Source: Nicotiana tabacum (Eukaryota; Streptophyta; Magnoliopsida; Solanales; Solanaceae). Taken from it: a stretch of DNA of 64,000 nucleotides. Below the pieces are notes generated by a model. It worked only from the letters and a program-made list of their open reading frames with translations. It did no database searches and was not told where the DNA came from. Within the stretch, counting starts at the first letter, position 1; the number at the start of each line of letters is the position of its first letter. The DNA is taken from the NCBI RefSeq assembly GCF_000715075.1, contig NC_134095.1, forward strand, positions 57,966,419 to 58,030,418, given 5' to 3'. This document shows positions 34,522-45,863 of the stretch, one piece after another. A program made the translations under genes and the position numbers.

Positions 34522-37500
34522 CTAAGAGCTATTACAACGGGAGGTCAGTCTAGGTAACATCGTACATAGACTGTCTCTTTCTAATACATGAAGAACAAAA
34601 GCGGGAGGGGATACATAAATGTGCAAAAAGCAAAAAGAGTCCAAGCTGCGTCCATTCTTAGCTAATAGGTCCGCCACACCATTAGCCTCTCTGAAGATGT
34701 GCTTCACCGGTGGATCATTCGCCTTCCCCCATAAGTACCTGCAGTCATCAAGCAAATTCTGGTAGAGACAGTTTTTCGATTTAAGTAGATATGACAGTTC
34801 CAGACAGTCAGTTTCAATTATAAGTGGGAGGAGATTTTCCTTAAGAGCTATTTTGATACTATGAAGTAGGGCCAGGATTTCCATGTAAATGTTAGTAGTA
34901 TGATCAATTCGCATGTTAAAACCCAAGGTCCACTGACCCCTGCTATCCCTAAATACCCCCTGCTCCTCCCACCCCCGGATTCCCTTCGCAGGATCCATCT
35001 ATATTAAGCTTATAGGAATTTGTGGAGGGGGTTCCCATTTAACAAGGATCATTTTCTTAGGTTGATTCATACATAGGTTTTTTGCCATGTACAAGTATTC
35101 TACGGCTTTGCTAATGAGGATATCTATGGACGGGGTTTTTTTCCTTGGAAGAGAGTCCCATTTCTAAAGTTCCAGATATACCATAATAGGAATGGGAGAA
35201 AAACAGCCCAGGGGAGGTGGCTATTAAAGTATTTTTTAGATTTAAGATGTTTTTAAGCCAATTAAACCAGGTGTCTTTATCCGAAGAGTTTTGGGGAAAG
35301 AGGTGGTCGGTTCTTGTTTGTGACTAGATGGATCTTGCATAGTTGCAGTTGAAGAAGATGTGTTCAGAGTCCTCAACCTCCCTAGTACATATGCTACAGA
35401 TGTCGTCATGACATATTCCTCTTTTGGCTAACATGTGTTTGGTGGGTAACCTATTCCATATGACTGTCCATAGGAAGTATTTTAGCTTGTTTATGGACTT
35501 AATTTTCCACAACCAGGAGTAGTCCTTGGTGTTTTCACACCTATTGTCAGAGACTGCCTCGTAAACGGCTTTGGTAGAGAAGTAATTGTACTCTTTGGAG
35601 TCCCATGCTAATGCATCCGTTAAGGGCAGTGATTGTTTGATGTAAGTGCTCTTTATTTTGGAGATGAGTTCTTGAGGATTTCAAAGGATAGGTCTCTGAG
35701 GTCAAATGTCCCATTTTTGATAATGTTAACGAGTTTTACGTTATGGTCCTGGGCAGATAGGGGGCCCCGGATATAGTCCCTCAAGGGCCCCATCTGGGTT
35801 ATCCACCTGTCCTGCCAGACACTGATGTTCTTCCCATTGCCCACCAGCCATTTGGAATTCATATCGCAAATTATAGAGCCCTTCCTAATGACTTTCCAGG
35901 CATGTGATCCTAGGTTTTTACTTTTCCTATTGCCATATTTGCTAGTTAGGGTTCTGACCCACAGGGCCTCTTTATCTTTTTTATATCTACAAGCTAAAAC
36001 CGCATTAAAGGAGGAGTTTTTCCAGTGGGTGTTGGGGATGCCCAAACCACCTCGTTTTTTTGGCATTGTGACTATGCTCCATCTAGACAGGTAACATTTT
36101 CTTTTCTCTTCCGTACTACACCATATGAAATTTCTTCGGATAGAGTCAATTTTATTTAGGGTTGCCTTGGGCAGGTCATAAATTTGCATGACATGATTTG
36201 GGATTGCCACTAAGGTTGCTTTTATAAGGGTTGATCTACCAGCCATGGTTAAAAACTTAGTTTTTCAGCCCTTTAGCCTAGTGTTCATACGGTCAAGGAT
36301 GAATTAGAAGTCTCTTTTATTTGGTTTATTGTTTGGCATTGGGAATCCTAGGTATTTCCCGAAATTACTAGCATGTCTCATTGAGAAACAGTTACTAATA
36401 TGGTTCTTAATGTCTTCTGGGGTGTTCTTAGAGAACACAATCTTTGATTTCCCAAAATTAATGGATTGACCTGAGGCCCCACAGAACTTGTTGATAGTGT
36501 CAATAATCGACTTGTAACTCCTGTGGTTAGCTTCGGATAGAAGGATGATGTCATCAGCAAAGAATAAGTGAGATAGTTCAGGGCTTTTGGGGGCTATCCT
36601 TATAGGTATCCACCTACAGCAGTCTACTTCATGGACAATTAGTCTAAATAGCATTTCCATCCATATAATAAATATGTACGGGGATAGTGGGTCACCCTGC
36701 CTGATGCCCCTTGAAGGTTCAAAAAATTCGATTTTGGACCCACTAATTAGGATAGCCATGGAGGTGGTGGTAATGCAAGACATTATGATCTCAATAAGAT
36801 CGGGGGGGGGGGGGAAGTTAAGAGAAGAGAGGGAAAATATGATAAAAGACCATTCGATCTTATCAAAAACCTTTTCTAGATCTATTTTAATCAACATTTT
36901 GAATTTTTTACCTTTAGTTCGTTGAAGTTGTCTAGTACTTCATGAATGATTATGGCATTGTCTGCCGCTTTTCTTCCCTTTATAAAGCTAGTTTGGGTAG
37001 GGTGGATGAGGTTAGTTAGGAATGGTTTGACCCGGTTAACAATAATCTTAGTGACTATCTTATAGGCCATATTGCACAAGCTTATAGGCCTGAATTTTCT
37101 TATTGTCTCCGCATTTTGACATTTGGGAATGAGACAAACAAAGGTGTTTTTCATGCTTTTCAGCATTCTTTTAGATTTAAACACTTCCTGGCAGAAGTTG
37201 ATAAGATTGATTACTAGTCTCCTTCCAATATTTTTGGTAGAAAGAAGGATAGAGGCCGTCTGGACCAGGGGATTTGTAGGGTTTAAAGGAATCCAGGGCC
37301 TCTTTTATTTCCTCTACAGTAAGGGTACTGCTTAGGCATGGGTGGTCATGTTCACTAATTTTGGTGTTGTAGTTCATATAAGTTATGGTAAGAGTGGATT
37401 GTTTATGCCCTGTAGAGTACAGGTCCATGTAATATTTAGTAATGTGGTCTTTTATTTGATTTTGATCTTGGTACCAGTTCCCCGTTTCATCTTTTAAAAC

Positions 37501-38617
37501 AGAGGATTCTGTTTTTCCTTCTTCTTTGTATAGTAGTAATATGGAAAAATTTTGTGTTCGTGTCCCCGTCATGGACCCATTGAACCCTAGATTTCAGTTT
37601 TTAGAATTCCTCATCCTGCATAAGTACTAAATTATACTCGTTTAGGAGCTCATTCTCAAGGTTTATTAGGAATTGGCTGTGAGGGAAACTTTGAGAATTC
37701 TGGATGCCTTTTAATCTTGCTAGTATTTTGTTCTTTCTTTTGAAGATGTTGCCAAAAATATTTTGGTTCCAATCCATTGCCTCAGTACAAAAATTGTCTA
37801 TGGCTTTAGTTATATTTGGTTGACCCGTCCAAGAACTTTCTACTAGGGTTTTGAAGGTAGGGTGAGATAACCATATAGACTCGATTCTAAAAATATTGCT
37901 ATTAGTGGGGAAGCTTTTGAATAGGTCTAATTTTAAGGGGCAATGGTCCGAGTGGGTTCTAGTTAGGTGTTTAACACCGGCGTCGTGAAATAATTCTAAC
38001 CATTCCGTGTTTGCTATACATCTATCAAGTCGTTCCATAATTATTTTATTACAATTCTTTCTTTTATTTGTCCAAGTAAACTTTGGACCCTTAAACCCTA
38101 GGTCTATTAGGCCGCAGTGGTTTATACATTCCAGGAAGTAAGATATACGATTATTATTGACGTGTAAACCTCCAAATTTTTCAGAGGCGCGAGTGACTTC
38201 ATTAAAGTCTCCCGCCACTAACCATGCCCCTTTAAAAATATTAGCCACAATCTTGAGGTTTTTCCATAGAATTAGCCTCTCCTCTAATAAATTGCTAGCA
38301 TAAATAATAGAACACAACCAGCTCTTTGTAGATTTACTTACCTTAACCATGGCGGGTATTTCTTGGTCCGTCCCTTCGATTTGATCCACCATAGTATCTC
38401 CATTGTTCCACATGAGCACAATACCTTCAGAGTTTTCATTAGCGGTTATTTGAATGAGGATAGAATAACCAAAGTCTTGCACTAAGCCATGGTGGTCGTC
38501 TAGCTTTGTTTCCAGTAGGGCTACAATACTAGGTCTATGGTAGTCCAACATTGCTCTAAAATCTCTCCTAAAATCTGCGCTACTTACGTCTTTATAATTC
38601 CAGATTATCATATTCAT
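34522..38617 (-). pseudogene. LINE ORF2 pseudogene: AP endonuclease, RT, zf-RVT, RNase H
   Basis: The endonuclease starts near 38617 (MNMIIWNYKDV) with LLETKLDD, VAGDFNEVTR and the catalytic HSDHCPL. It is followed by RT (37330-36300): FRPISLCNMAYKI, SFIKGRKAADNAI, GIRQGDPLSPYIF and the catalytic FFADDIILL near 36540. Next come the maturation/zf-RVT part (36246-35330; KLKYFLWTVIWNRLPT) and a ribonuclease H (34998-34522). In this last domain an acidic residue pair, YMEILAL, IETDCLEL and REANGVADLLAKNG are conserved. This RNase H marks the plant L1 subgroup that carries one. Frameshifts and stops near 37590, 37175, 36300, 35650 and 35324 kill it. Confidence 0.93.
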
Positions 38618-38857
38618 ACTTGTATTTCTTGTTGGTTCTCCTCCTTCACGGCTGCTGGAAGGGCTTAGTCCGTTCATAAGATTTTCCCTGTGAGTCCAGT
38701 AGTGCGAGAACATTGTTGGCACTAGCACCACTGCATGTTGGTATATGTTTGGCGAGTTCAGTTTCCTGATAGATATGGAGCACTTCCTCAAATATACTAG
38801 GCAACTTAAGATGAATCTTTTTTCTTTTCTTGTATTGAACACCATTGTTTTTGGGTA

Positions 38858-41358
38858 TCATAATACTCCGTGCTCCACTATTCGTTTGTTTGGGGTAGCA
38901 TCCTCTTCTTCCCCCTCTTCCATCATTGTTTGGTTTGTGTTCTGCTGGGGGGATGGAGTTTCTGCATGGGGAGTAGTTGTCTGGTTGTTGTTGCTGGAGT
39001 TTGGAGGCTGGATAGTGTGTTGGTTCGTCTGCTGGGGTGGTGCAGGTTGGGGTGCATGGGTAGGGTTTGGATAAAGGGGTATGTTCAGATTTGTTGGATT
39101 GAACTGAGTGTTGGGGTGAGGCCATGTTTGTTGACTCCATAGTGATGGATCGGGGACTGGAATTGGTGTCGTAGGGTATGGGTAGGGGTGAAGATGATTG
39201 GAGTGCATCCATGGTCGAATCACGATGTTGTTTAGCCACAATTGGAGTCCTTCCGCTACTATTTGGGCTAGGTATCTTGGGTCTCCTATTTGGACTATGA
39301 TGTCTCTCCCTTCTAGTTGTAGGCTTATATTCAAGGCTTGACCCATTAGTCCCCATTTCAGCCATAATTGGGGTGCATGATCCACTTGGATGGGCCTTAT
39401 GGTGAAGAGAAGAGGGGTTTGGGGTTGAGATACATTCTGTGGATGTGTCCACACGTATCTTCGAGGCCTTGGGTATCTCCTATTGTAATTGGTTGGTGGG
39501 AGCCTTGGCATTGTGTATGTTATCGTTAATAGGGGTTGTGTCTTGTAGAGGAAAGAAGTTAAGGCTCTTGTTAATATATAGTAACGAGTTATCAGTGTCT
39601 AATGTGTTTGGGACTTGGACTTTGGCAACCATTTCTCTCTTCATATCTTTCACCTTATCTTGTGTATTAATGGGATTGAGACTAGGGATTGATAAGGTGG
39701 AGGGGTGTTTTGTACTATAATTGATTTCCTTAAGTCTACTAGGTTTTTGGGATGGGATAACGGACTGAATTTGTGGGCTAATTAAGCCTTGCATTAATGA
39801 GGAGAATTGATTGGATATGGGAAAGGAAGGGTCTATGTCCATGATTTTCTCCTATTTGTCATCTCTTGCCGTCACACTAGGTGATATATGAGTATGGTCT
39901 TGTGTTTGGGAGGTATTAATGCCCAAGGGTTCTTGTGAGTAAAAGCTATCATTGATGAAGTGTATTTCCTTATTTAGGTTGTTCAAGTTTTGGTCCATTG
40001 GGGAAAGGGATAAGGTGCTGATACTGTTAATGTTTTTTGGACTAAATTTACTACCTAGGTCAACTATGTCATTAGAGTCAGCAGAGGTATTTGTTTTTGG
40101 TCGAGGTGAGATGTCCTTAGTGTTTGGGGTAATATCCGTTGGTTTTGTAGTAGGATCGATCCTAGGGTTGCTAGGTTGGCAAAGGGTGGAATCTGGGCTT
40201 GTTTGTTTCCGATGTATTTGGCTGAGAATATGATTTGAGGTAGCCTTACTTGGTTCCTCTAGGCTGCTGCTAGGGTTAGGGTTTCGGGAGTAGTTGGGCG
40301 GATTTTTGATTTTTTTTGTGTGATACTATGGTCCAGTGGTCAATTTGGTGTGTGATGCTCTCTAATTGGTTTTGTTCATGGGTTTGTCCATGGGATTGGT
40401 CTTGGCTGCCCGGTGCTCCTTGGTGTTTTGGTTTAGAGATTTGATATGGGCATTGGTTTTAGTCATGGCCAACCCTTCCACAGCTTGTGCAAAGGAGATT
40501 AAAACCTTCCTATGTAATATTTTGTATGTGTTTTCCAATAACAATGTAGGTTTTGAGTGATTTTTCTATGGGAACTAAGATGCAGAGACGGGCATATTTG
40601 CCTCGCATCACAGATTTTGTGCAAGCATCTATTCGTATTAGTTGTCCTAGTTTTTCTCCATTTTTTTGCAATATATCATAGTCATAGAATTCGGTAGGAA
40701 GTTCCGGGAGCCTTGCCCAAATAGCTGAGTATGTCAACGCGGCTTTTGAAGCTACAAATCTAGGCTCCCATTTTCTAACCGTAAGAAATTAGTTACCAAT
40801 GAACCACAAGACTTCATATAGAGCTTTCCTATAATTTTTCTCCTTTGTGAATTTTATTAAGTAGTAGTCATTTCCTAAATCAATAAGAGATAGTCTCTGT
40901 AGGTTTCCATATTGCATGCAAATTCTTTTGAAGGAAATGGTACCTCACTCGTCTACCAAACATTTTAACGATGAGGGCATTGGTACAATTCTTGTAGAGT
41001 CATTCCTTATCAGATGAAGTAATTGGGATGAAGAGGTCGGGATCTGTGTAGTTATTGATCTCATCCTCAGGTCTATGTTACGTTGCACTGTAATTTGGTT
41101 ACTGTCTTGGTCACAGTTTTGGTTCGATTTTAGGGTGTCCAGGAAGGACATTTTCTTTGTGTTACTGGTGTTAGGGCAGTTCATCGCGTTTGTGAGGTCG
41201 TTAGGGTGAACTGGGCTCATCTCCACCTCTATTAGGGTTCTATTCTGGATAGTTTCTGGGGCTGGGGTGGTGGTGGTTAGCCCTTCCATGGAGATTGATT
41301 CTGGAGGGGGAGTAGGAGTTGTTCGTTTGCTTGGGTAGCTTGTTGTGCAATTTGTCAT
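38858..41358 (-). pseudogene. LINE ORF1 pseudogene: DUF4283 and zinc knuckle, proline-rich tail
   Basis: It starts MTNCTTSYPSKRTTPTPPPE at 41358. A DUF4283-type region follows (41000-40510; FKRICMQYGNLQRL, AIWARLPELPTEFYD, KYARLCILVPIEK), then a CX2CX4HX4C zinc knuckle (CTSCGRVGHD, about 40455-40500, with a stop inside it), then a long low-complexity part ending in a proline/asparagine-rich tail (39511-38858). The end of ORF1 lies about 240 bp before the endonuclease start of ORF2, and the two use different frames. Several stops and shifts are present. It binds RNA in active relatives (known for the family). Confidence 0.82.
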
Positions 41359-41467
41359 TTGGAGTTGAAGGTTGACAATGTTGGAAGGGTCTTAGAAAAT
41401 GATTTAGAAATATTAGAGAGAGGGGAGAGCTTCTCACTCTACCCCATGTTGAGTACTTCAATTTTTT

Positions 41468-41482
41468 CCGAGAAACCACACT
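41468..41482. repeat. LINE target-site duplication, right copy
   Basis: CCGAGAAACCACACT is identical to the left copy and marks the LINE 5' end. Confidence 0.93.
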
Positions 41483-42702
41483 CGATACCATAGATTCGTC
41501 ACAGATTGTAACTATTGGTATTTGGTCATACAATAATATGCTGAAATAACCAAAGAGATTAACTATGTGACAAAGCATTTATATTTATAGTTCAATTAAC
41601 ATGCATTCTGTAAGGTAACAGAACCAATTAGGTGTTCTCGGCTCTTCTTTCCTTAATTAATGGGATGAAAAATACTTCAGCAGCAATTTTCCTACAAGCA
41701 ATTATTGTTATCAAATCCCCAATTAAAGGATTATTAATTTGATAACAATAATTAGTTCACTGAGACTCTAGATGATGTTACATGCAATTCATATATTTTC
41801 CATTCAAAGTAACTTTATGACTAAATTCACTTAGCCCTTAAGGCCATAACCACTAGAAGTGGTAATATTTTTAGGGGCATGATACACTCAAATTATACTT
41901 TAATTAAATAGTGTAAGGCGGTCGGTGTCAAATATAAAAACCCAACTAGGTTGGGGTCGAATCCCACAGGGAATAGGCATGAAAAGGTTACTCGAGTAGT
42001 GTGCTACTTGACTCAGGTCGTAATTCTATTCGGTTAATTATAACAAGAGGCTATGATTGTGATTTGAAGAAATAACTAATTGTAACATTGAGAATGTAAA
42101 TAATTTGATTAAGGAAACCAAGGTTGTGTCCTCTTCAATGAAATGTAACGCTATCAGTGTTAATATGATATATTTCTAATGAAAGGTTTTTTAGATATGC
42201 AAATAATTTCTAAATGACTACCCAATATTTTCCAATAGTTGGGTAGTATTTCTCTTTATGATTTTTCCAAATATAAAAGAGTTTCAATAAAGAGCAATCA
42301 ATTTATGCCAAATAAAACTCACTTATTCCTAAGCGATTCTATTAAACAAGGTTTAAAGCCTTGAGTCTTTGATATTTACTTTTACCAAACTCTAACTCAC
42401 TTTTCCAAGTAAAGAAAGAGTTTAATGGCTCTTGTTAATGTTTGCAACCACCAACAATAAATGAAGAATGAGAAATAAATATATATCAACCAACCATTAT
42501 ATATATATATATTCAATGTTAAACACCCATTAACATAACACCCATTTAGGGTCCACAACCTTAGTATTTAGAGCTAGCTACTCATGCTAAAATACAAAAA
42601 GATGAGAATATTAAATGCCATAAAGCTTACAAAGTGCAATATTCTTCACTCCAAAAGCGAGAAATATTCAAAGGTTGGAATGTAGATTAAAAACCAGATA
42701 AG
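41483..42702. other. non-genic DNA with a probable dispersed repeat
   Basis: No gene is seen. From about 41915 the wording (GGCGGTCGGTGTCAAATAT, AGGTTGGGGTCGAATCCCAC) is that of a common Solanaceae interspersed repeat; it contains a pol III B-box-like GGTCGAATCCC. A TA run is at 42498-42511. Confidence 0.4.
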
Positions 42703-45700
42703 TGTCATGCCCCAACATCGGGAGGCGCGACCGGCGCTCAACCGAGTAAACCCGACTGAGCAAGCCTTATCAACCGCTATCTACCCAACTCGTTAGGATT
42801 AAGTAAACCCAACTGAGTAAGCCTTATCAACCGCTATCTACCCAACTCGTTAGGAATAAGGAAGCCATGCTTACCTTTATTTAAACTAGGAAAGATAGTA
42901 CATTCAACATCTTAGTTCATTTTATATCACAACATTTAAAACGTGGTTAAACTTCCAAGGTTCCACACAAGTTATAGTGTAGAAAAAGCAAGAGTACAAG
43001 ATTACAACATGGTCCATTGACCTATCCAATACCCATACATAACCCACACAAACATCTACGGAGCCTCTAAGGATACAAAAGACGTGATAATAATGCCGGC
43101 AACAAGGCTCCGGCGATACCTCAAAACGTGATGGGAAAATGAACAAGAGATACGTGAAATGACCCCGAAGTGGAGTGGGGCTCAACAAGACTACTGGGAA
43201 GAGAATACCGCTATCACTGGACGATGCCGCCTGCTGTAGAACCACCTGTATCATTAGACGATACAGTGCCCCCGACAAAAGGGACGTTAGCACCGTCGAA
43301 TAACACTAGTATGTAAGGCTAAAAGTCCTCTTCCAGAAAAGAATAACCATACAAACAAAGAAACATGAAACAAAAAGTCGAGTCAACAACATACAAGCTT
43401 CCAATTTGCAACATGTAGGTCTTCTAGTTTACAAAAATAAAATAAAATAATATATATAATTTTTTTGGTTGGGGGATCATTAGCACTGATATGAGTTATA
43501 CCACCATCTTTGTTAGCACGGAGTCTGATCACGGCCCGATCGTCTAGGTTGTCCCTTTGGAGACATGTACCACAATCACAATTTCTAGTTTTAAATTTCC
43601 AGCTTTTGATTCCCAGCATAATACCACCATGTGTGCGGCATGGCGTTCGATCACGGCCCGATCGGCTAGGCTGCTTTCCCCATATGCCGTGTGGGTTGGC
43701 GTTGCCAATTCACAAATATTACCAAGTTCATCCCAATTAAGGGGAATAACCACAGTCCACCCCTACACCAGCACGTGTAGTTTCAGGTATGAGCCTTATG
43801 ACCCACCCTTCCTCGGTTTTGCTAATGATACTCGCAAAAAATATTTTTTTGATTTGATTGGATATTGTACACAATTGTAGAATAAATACAAGGATTCAAA
43901 TATAGCATGAATATAATTATGCTTACCTCAATATCTTTCACATTTTATAGATTCCAATTAGTATTTCCAGTCACCAACAACAACAGTATTTCCTTGGCTC
44001 ATTTGGCCATTCACAAGATTCTTTATTCCTGGCACGGTGGCAGTATTTCATATTTCACATGTTGCGCATCGATATCAATTTTAACAACAAGCCATGCAAG
44101 TCAAGATGTCAAGTACACATGAGAGGAAACATGAAGCATGGGCATATAGAGTATTTCCGAAACCATACACCTCAAGTTTATTAGCAATGAAACTTTAAAC
44201 ACAAAGGGTTCTTCCCAAAGGAATGGGGCACACCAACAAGCAATAAAAACTCACATTGAAATCATTAACAACAACACACCATTTTATCTAGCAATACTCC
44301 TTCCCAGAAATGACATTGCACAGCTTAAACACATAGATATGTAAGATCTCGAATCACACCAGATATACTTATAAATTAAAGCAATAGTGATAAATAGCCA
44401 CTTATGGGCGTGAATTGAGCACAGGAGCTCTTAGGCAATTCTATCTTTGAAGTTAGTTCATAACTGTCGGGTCGAGGCCTATTACATAATCTTTAACACA
44501 TTCCCAATTCACTCAGGCATATTTATAGGCTATCAACAACAAGACATATTCAATAAAGGACATTTTGTACACATAAGAGCAACTAGGAGCATTAAGCAGA
44601 TCGAGTTCTTCTTACCCAATAAGTATACTAACTTCCATTTAAAATGTGACTCAAGGCCATACCATTTTGGTAAACAAACCACACTTAAACTTACGAAATA
44701 ATATGGAATTCACTTCCGAGAGAGAAAGTTTAGCCTACATACCTTTCCTGAGCTTTCCTTTAATTACTACGATATTCTGGAAATTCTAGCAACTTCAATC
44801 TATTTTGAGACATAACAAAATTGAACACAAATTAGGAAAATATTCATAATTCTCGCTCATTTGAGAATTTTATCAAACACTAGTTGAGCATCTTGATTTC
44901 AAATCTCTTTAGCAAGATTTCTTTCATTTCCCCAACCCAATCTTTACTTATTTATGTTCAACAATCTTCCCACAAACCTAATTTGTACATGGATGTGTAC
45001 ATAATACTATTACACCCAAGAATCATATCTCAATAACCCATCTCACAATCTTTACGAAACCAACACAACCTAGGTTAGGCACCTATGGTTTCCAATCATC
45101 ATCCCATGAGTTATAATACTTGATTTATACTCATAATTCCATAATAACTCCATATATGTAAGTCTAAGGGTAAAATATTACCTCTTGTAGACCAAATCTT
45201 GAAAGACAACCTTGGGGTGTTCTTGAGATTTTGAAGAAATTCTATGAAATCCAATCAAAATCATGTTGTAACTAGTGATTGAGAGGTGAAATCACCATGA
45301 AAACACACTTAAAAACTCACCTTAGGTATGTAATTAAAGCCTTGACCGGATGGGTGATGGAGAGGATGCCCTAGTCTTAAAAAATGACTTAAATCCTCTC
45401 TTTTCCCGTCCTTAGGTGTATTTAGGGGTCTGCTACTAGCGCGCCCGCGCTAATGACACATGCCCAGTAAAAAGGGTCGTAACTTTCTGTATACACCTCC
45501 AAATGACGAACGAATTGATGCGTTGGAAACTAGACTCAAAGGGATTTAATTCAATATGATGTGAATCACACAAATCCTTATATAACTGGAGATATGATTG
45601 TCCAAATTGAGATCTTGTGCGCACTCATTTACAACTTTAGTCTATTATGAAATTTTCCAACTTGGCTTAGACTTAGGCCTCTGCTTAGACTCCAATTCAC

Positions 45701-45846
45701 TTATAATATGACTTATACGCTTATTAACATATCCAATTGGTATCCATTATATCATGAATCCTCATTTGCACACAAAATAAAATAATTAGCCTACCTTGGC
45801 ACCACGAAATCTTAAATTACTTGGCAAAATTTTTTGAGGCCTCACA
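42703..45846 (-). repeat. 3' LTR (3144 bp) of the gag-only element
   Basis: On the minus strand it runs from TGTGAGGCCTC (45846) to GGGGCATGACA (42703). Its last 51 bp match 49473-49523. A 62-bp tandem duplication (CTTATCAACCGCTATCTACC twice; 42765-42860) and a GATCACGGCCCGATCG repeat (43528 and 43650) lie inside. Confidence 0.85.
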
Positions 45847-45863
45847 TTCTCCCCCCCTAGGAT
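45847..45863 (-). other. polypurine tract
   Basis: On the minus strand ATCCTAGGGGGGGAGAA directly precedes the LTR start TGTGAGG, behind the GAGGACGAATG sequence typical of this group. Confidence 0.85.

Larger units (their letters stand above)
34468..41482 (-). mobile_element. near-full-length L1-type LINE with target-site duplications
   Basis: The element body is 34483-41467, inserted on the minus strand. Identical 15-bp duplications CCGAGAAACCACACT flank it (34468-34482 and 41468-41482). At the 3' end a poly(A) tail is seen as T's on the plus strand (34483-34492). ORF1 (DUF4283-like with zinc knuckle) and ORF2 (endonuclease, RT, RNase H) lie in the expected order. The body of about 7 kb and the complete domain set suggest a full-length insertion that later decayed. 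Confidence 0.95.

Noticed and set aside
36800..36814. Run of G as a possible regulatory G-quadruplex
   Set aside because: It is a single homopolymer inside the decayed LINE RT region, most simply a slippage tract.
38745..39142. Plus-strand frames rich in glycine, tryptophan and valine
   Set aside because: They are the complement of the proline/asparagine-rich tail of LINE ORF1.
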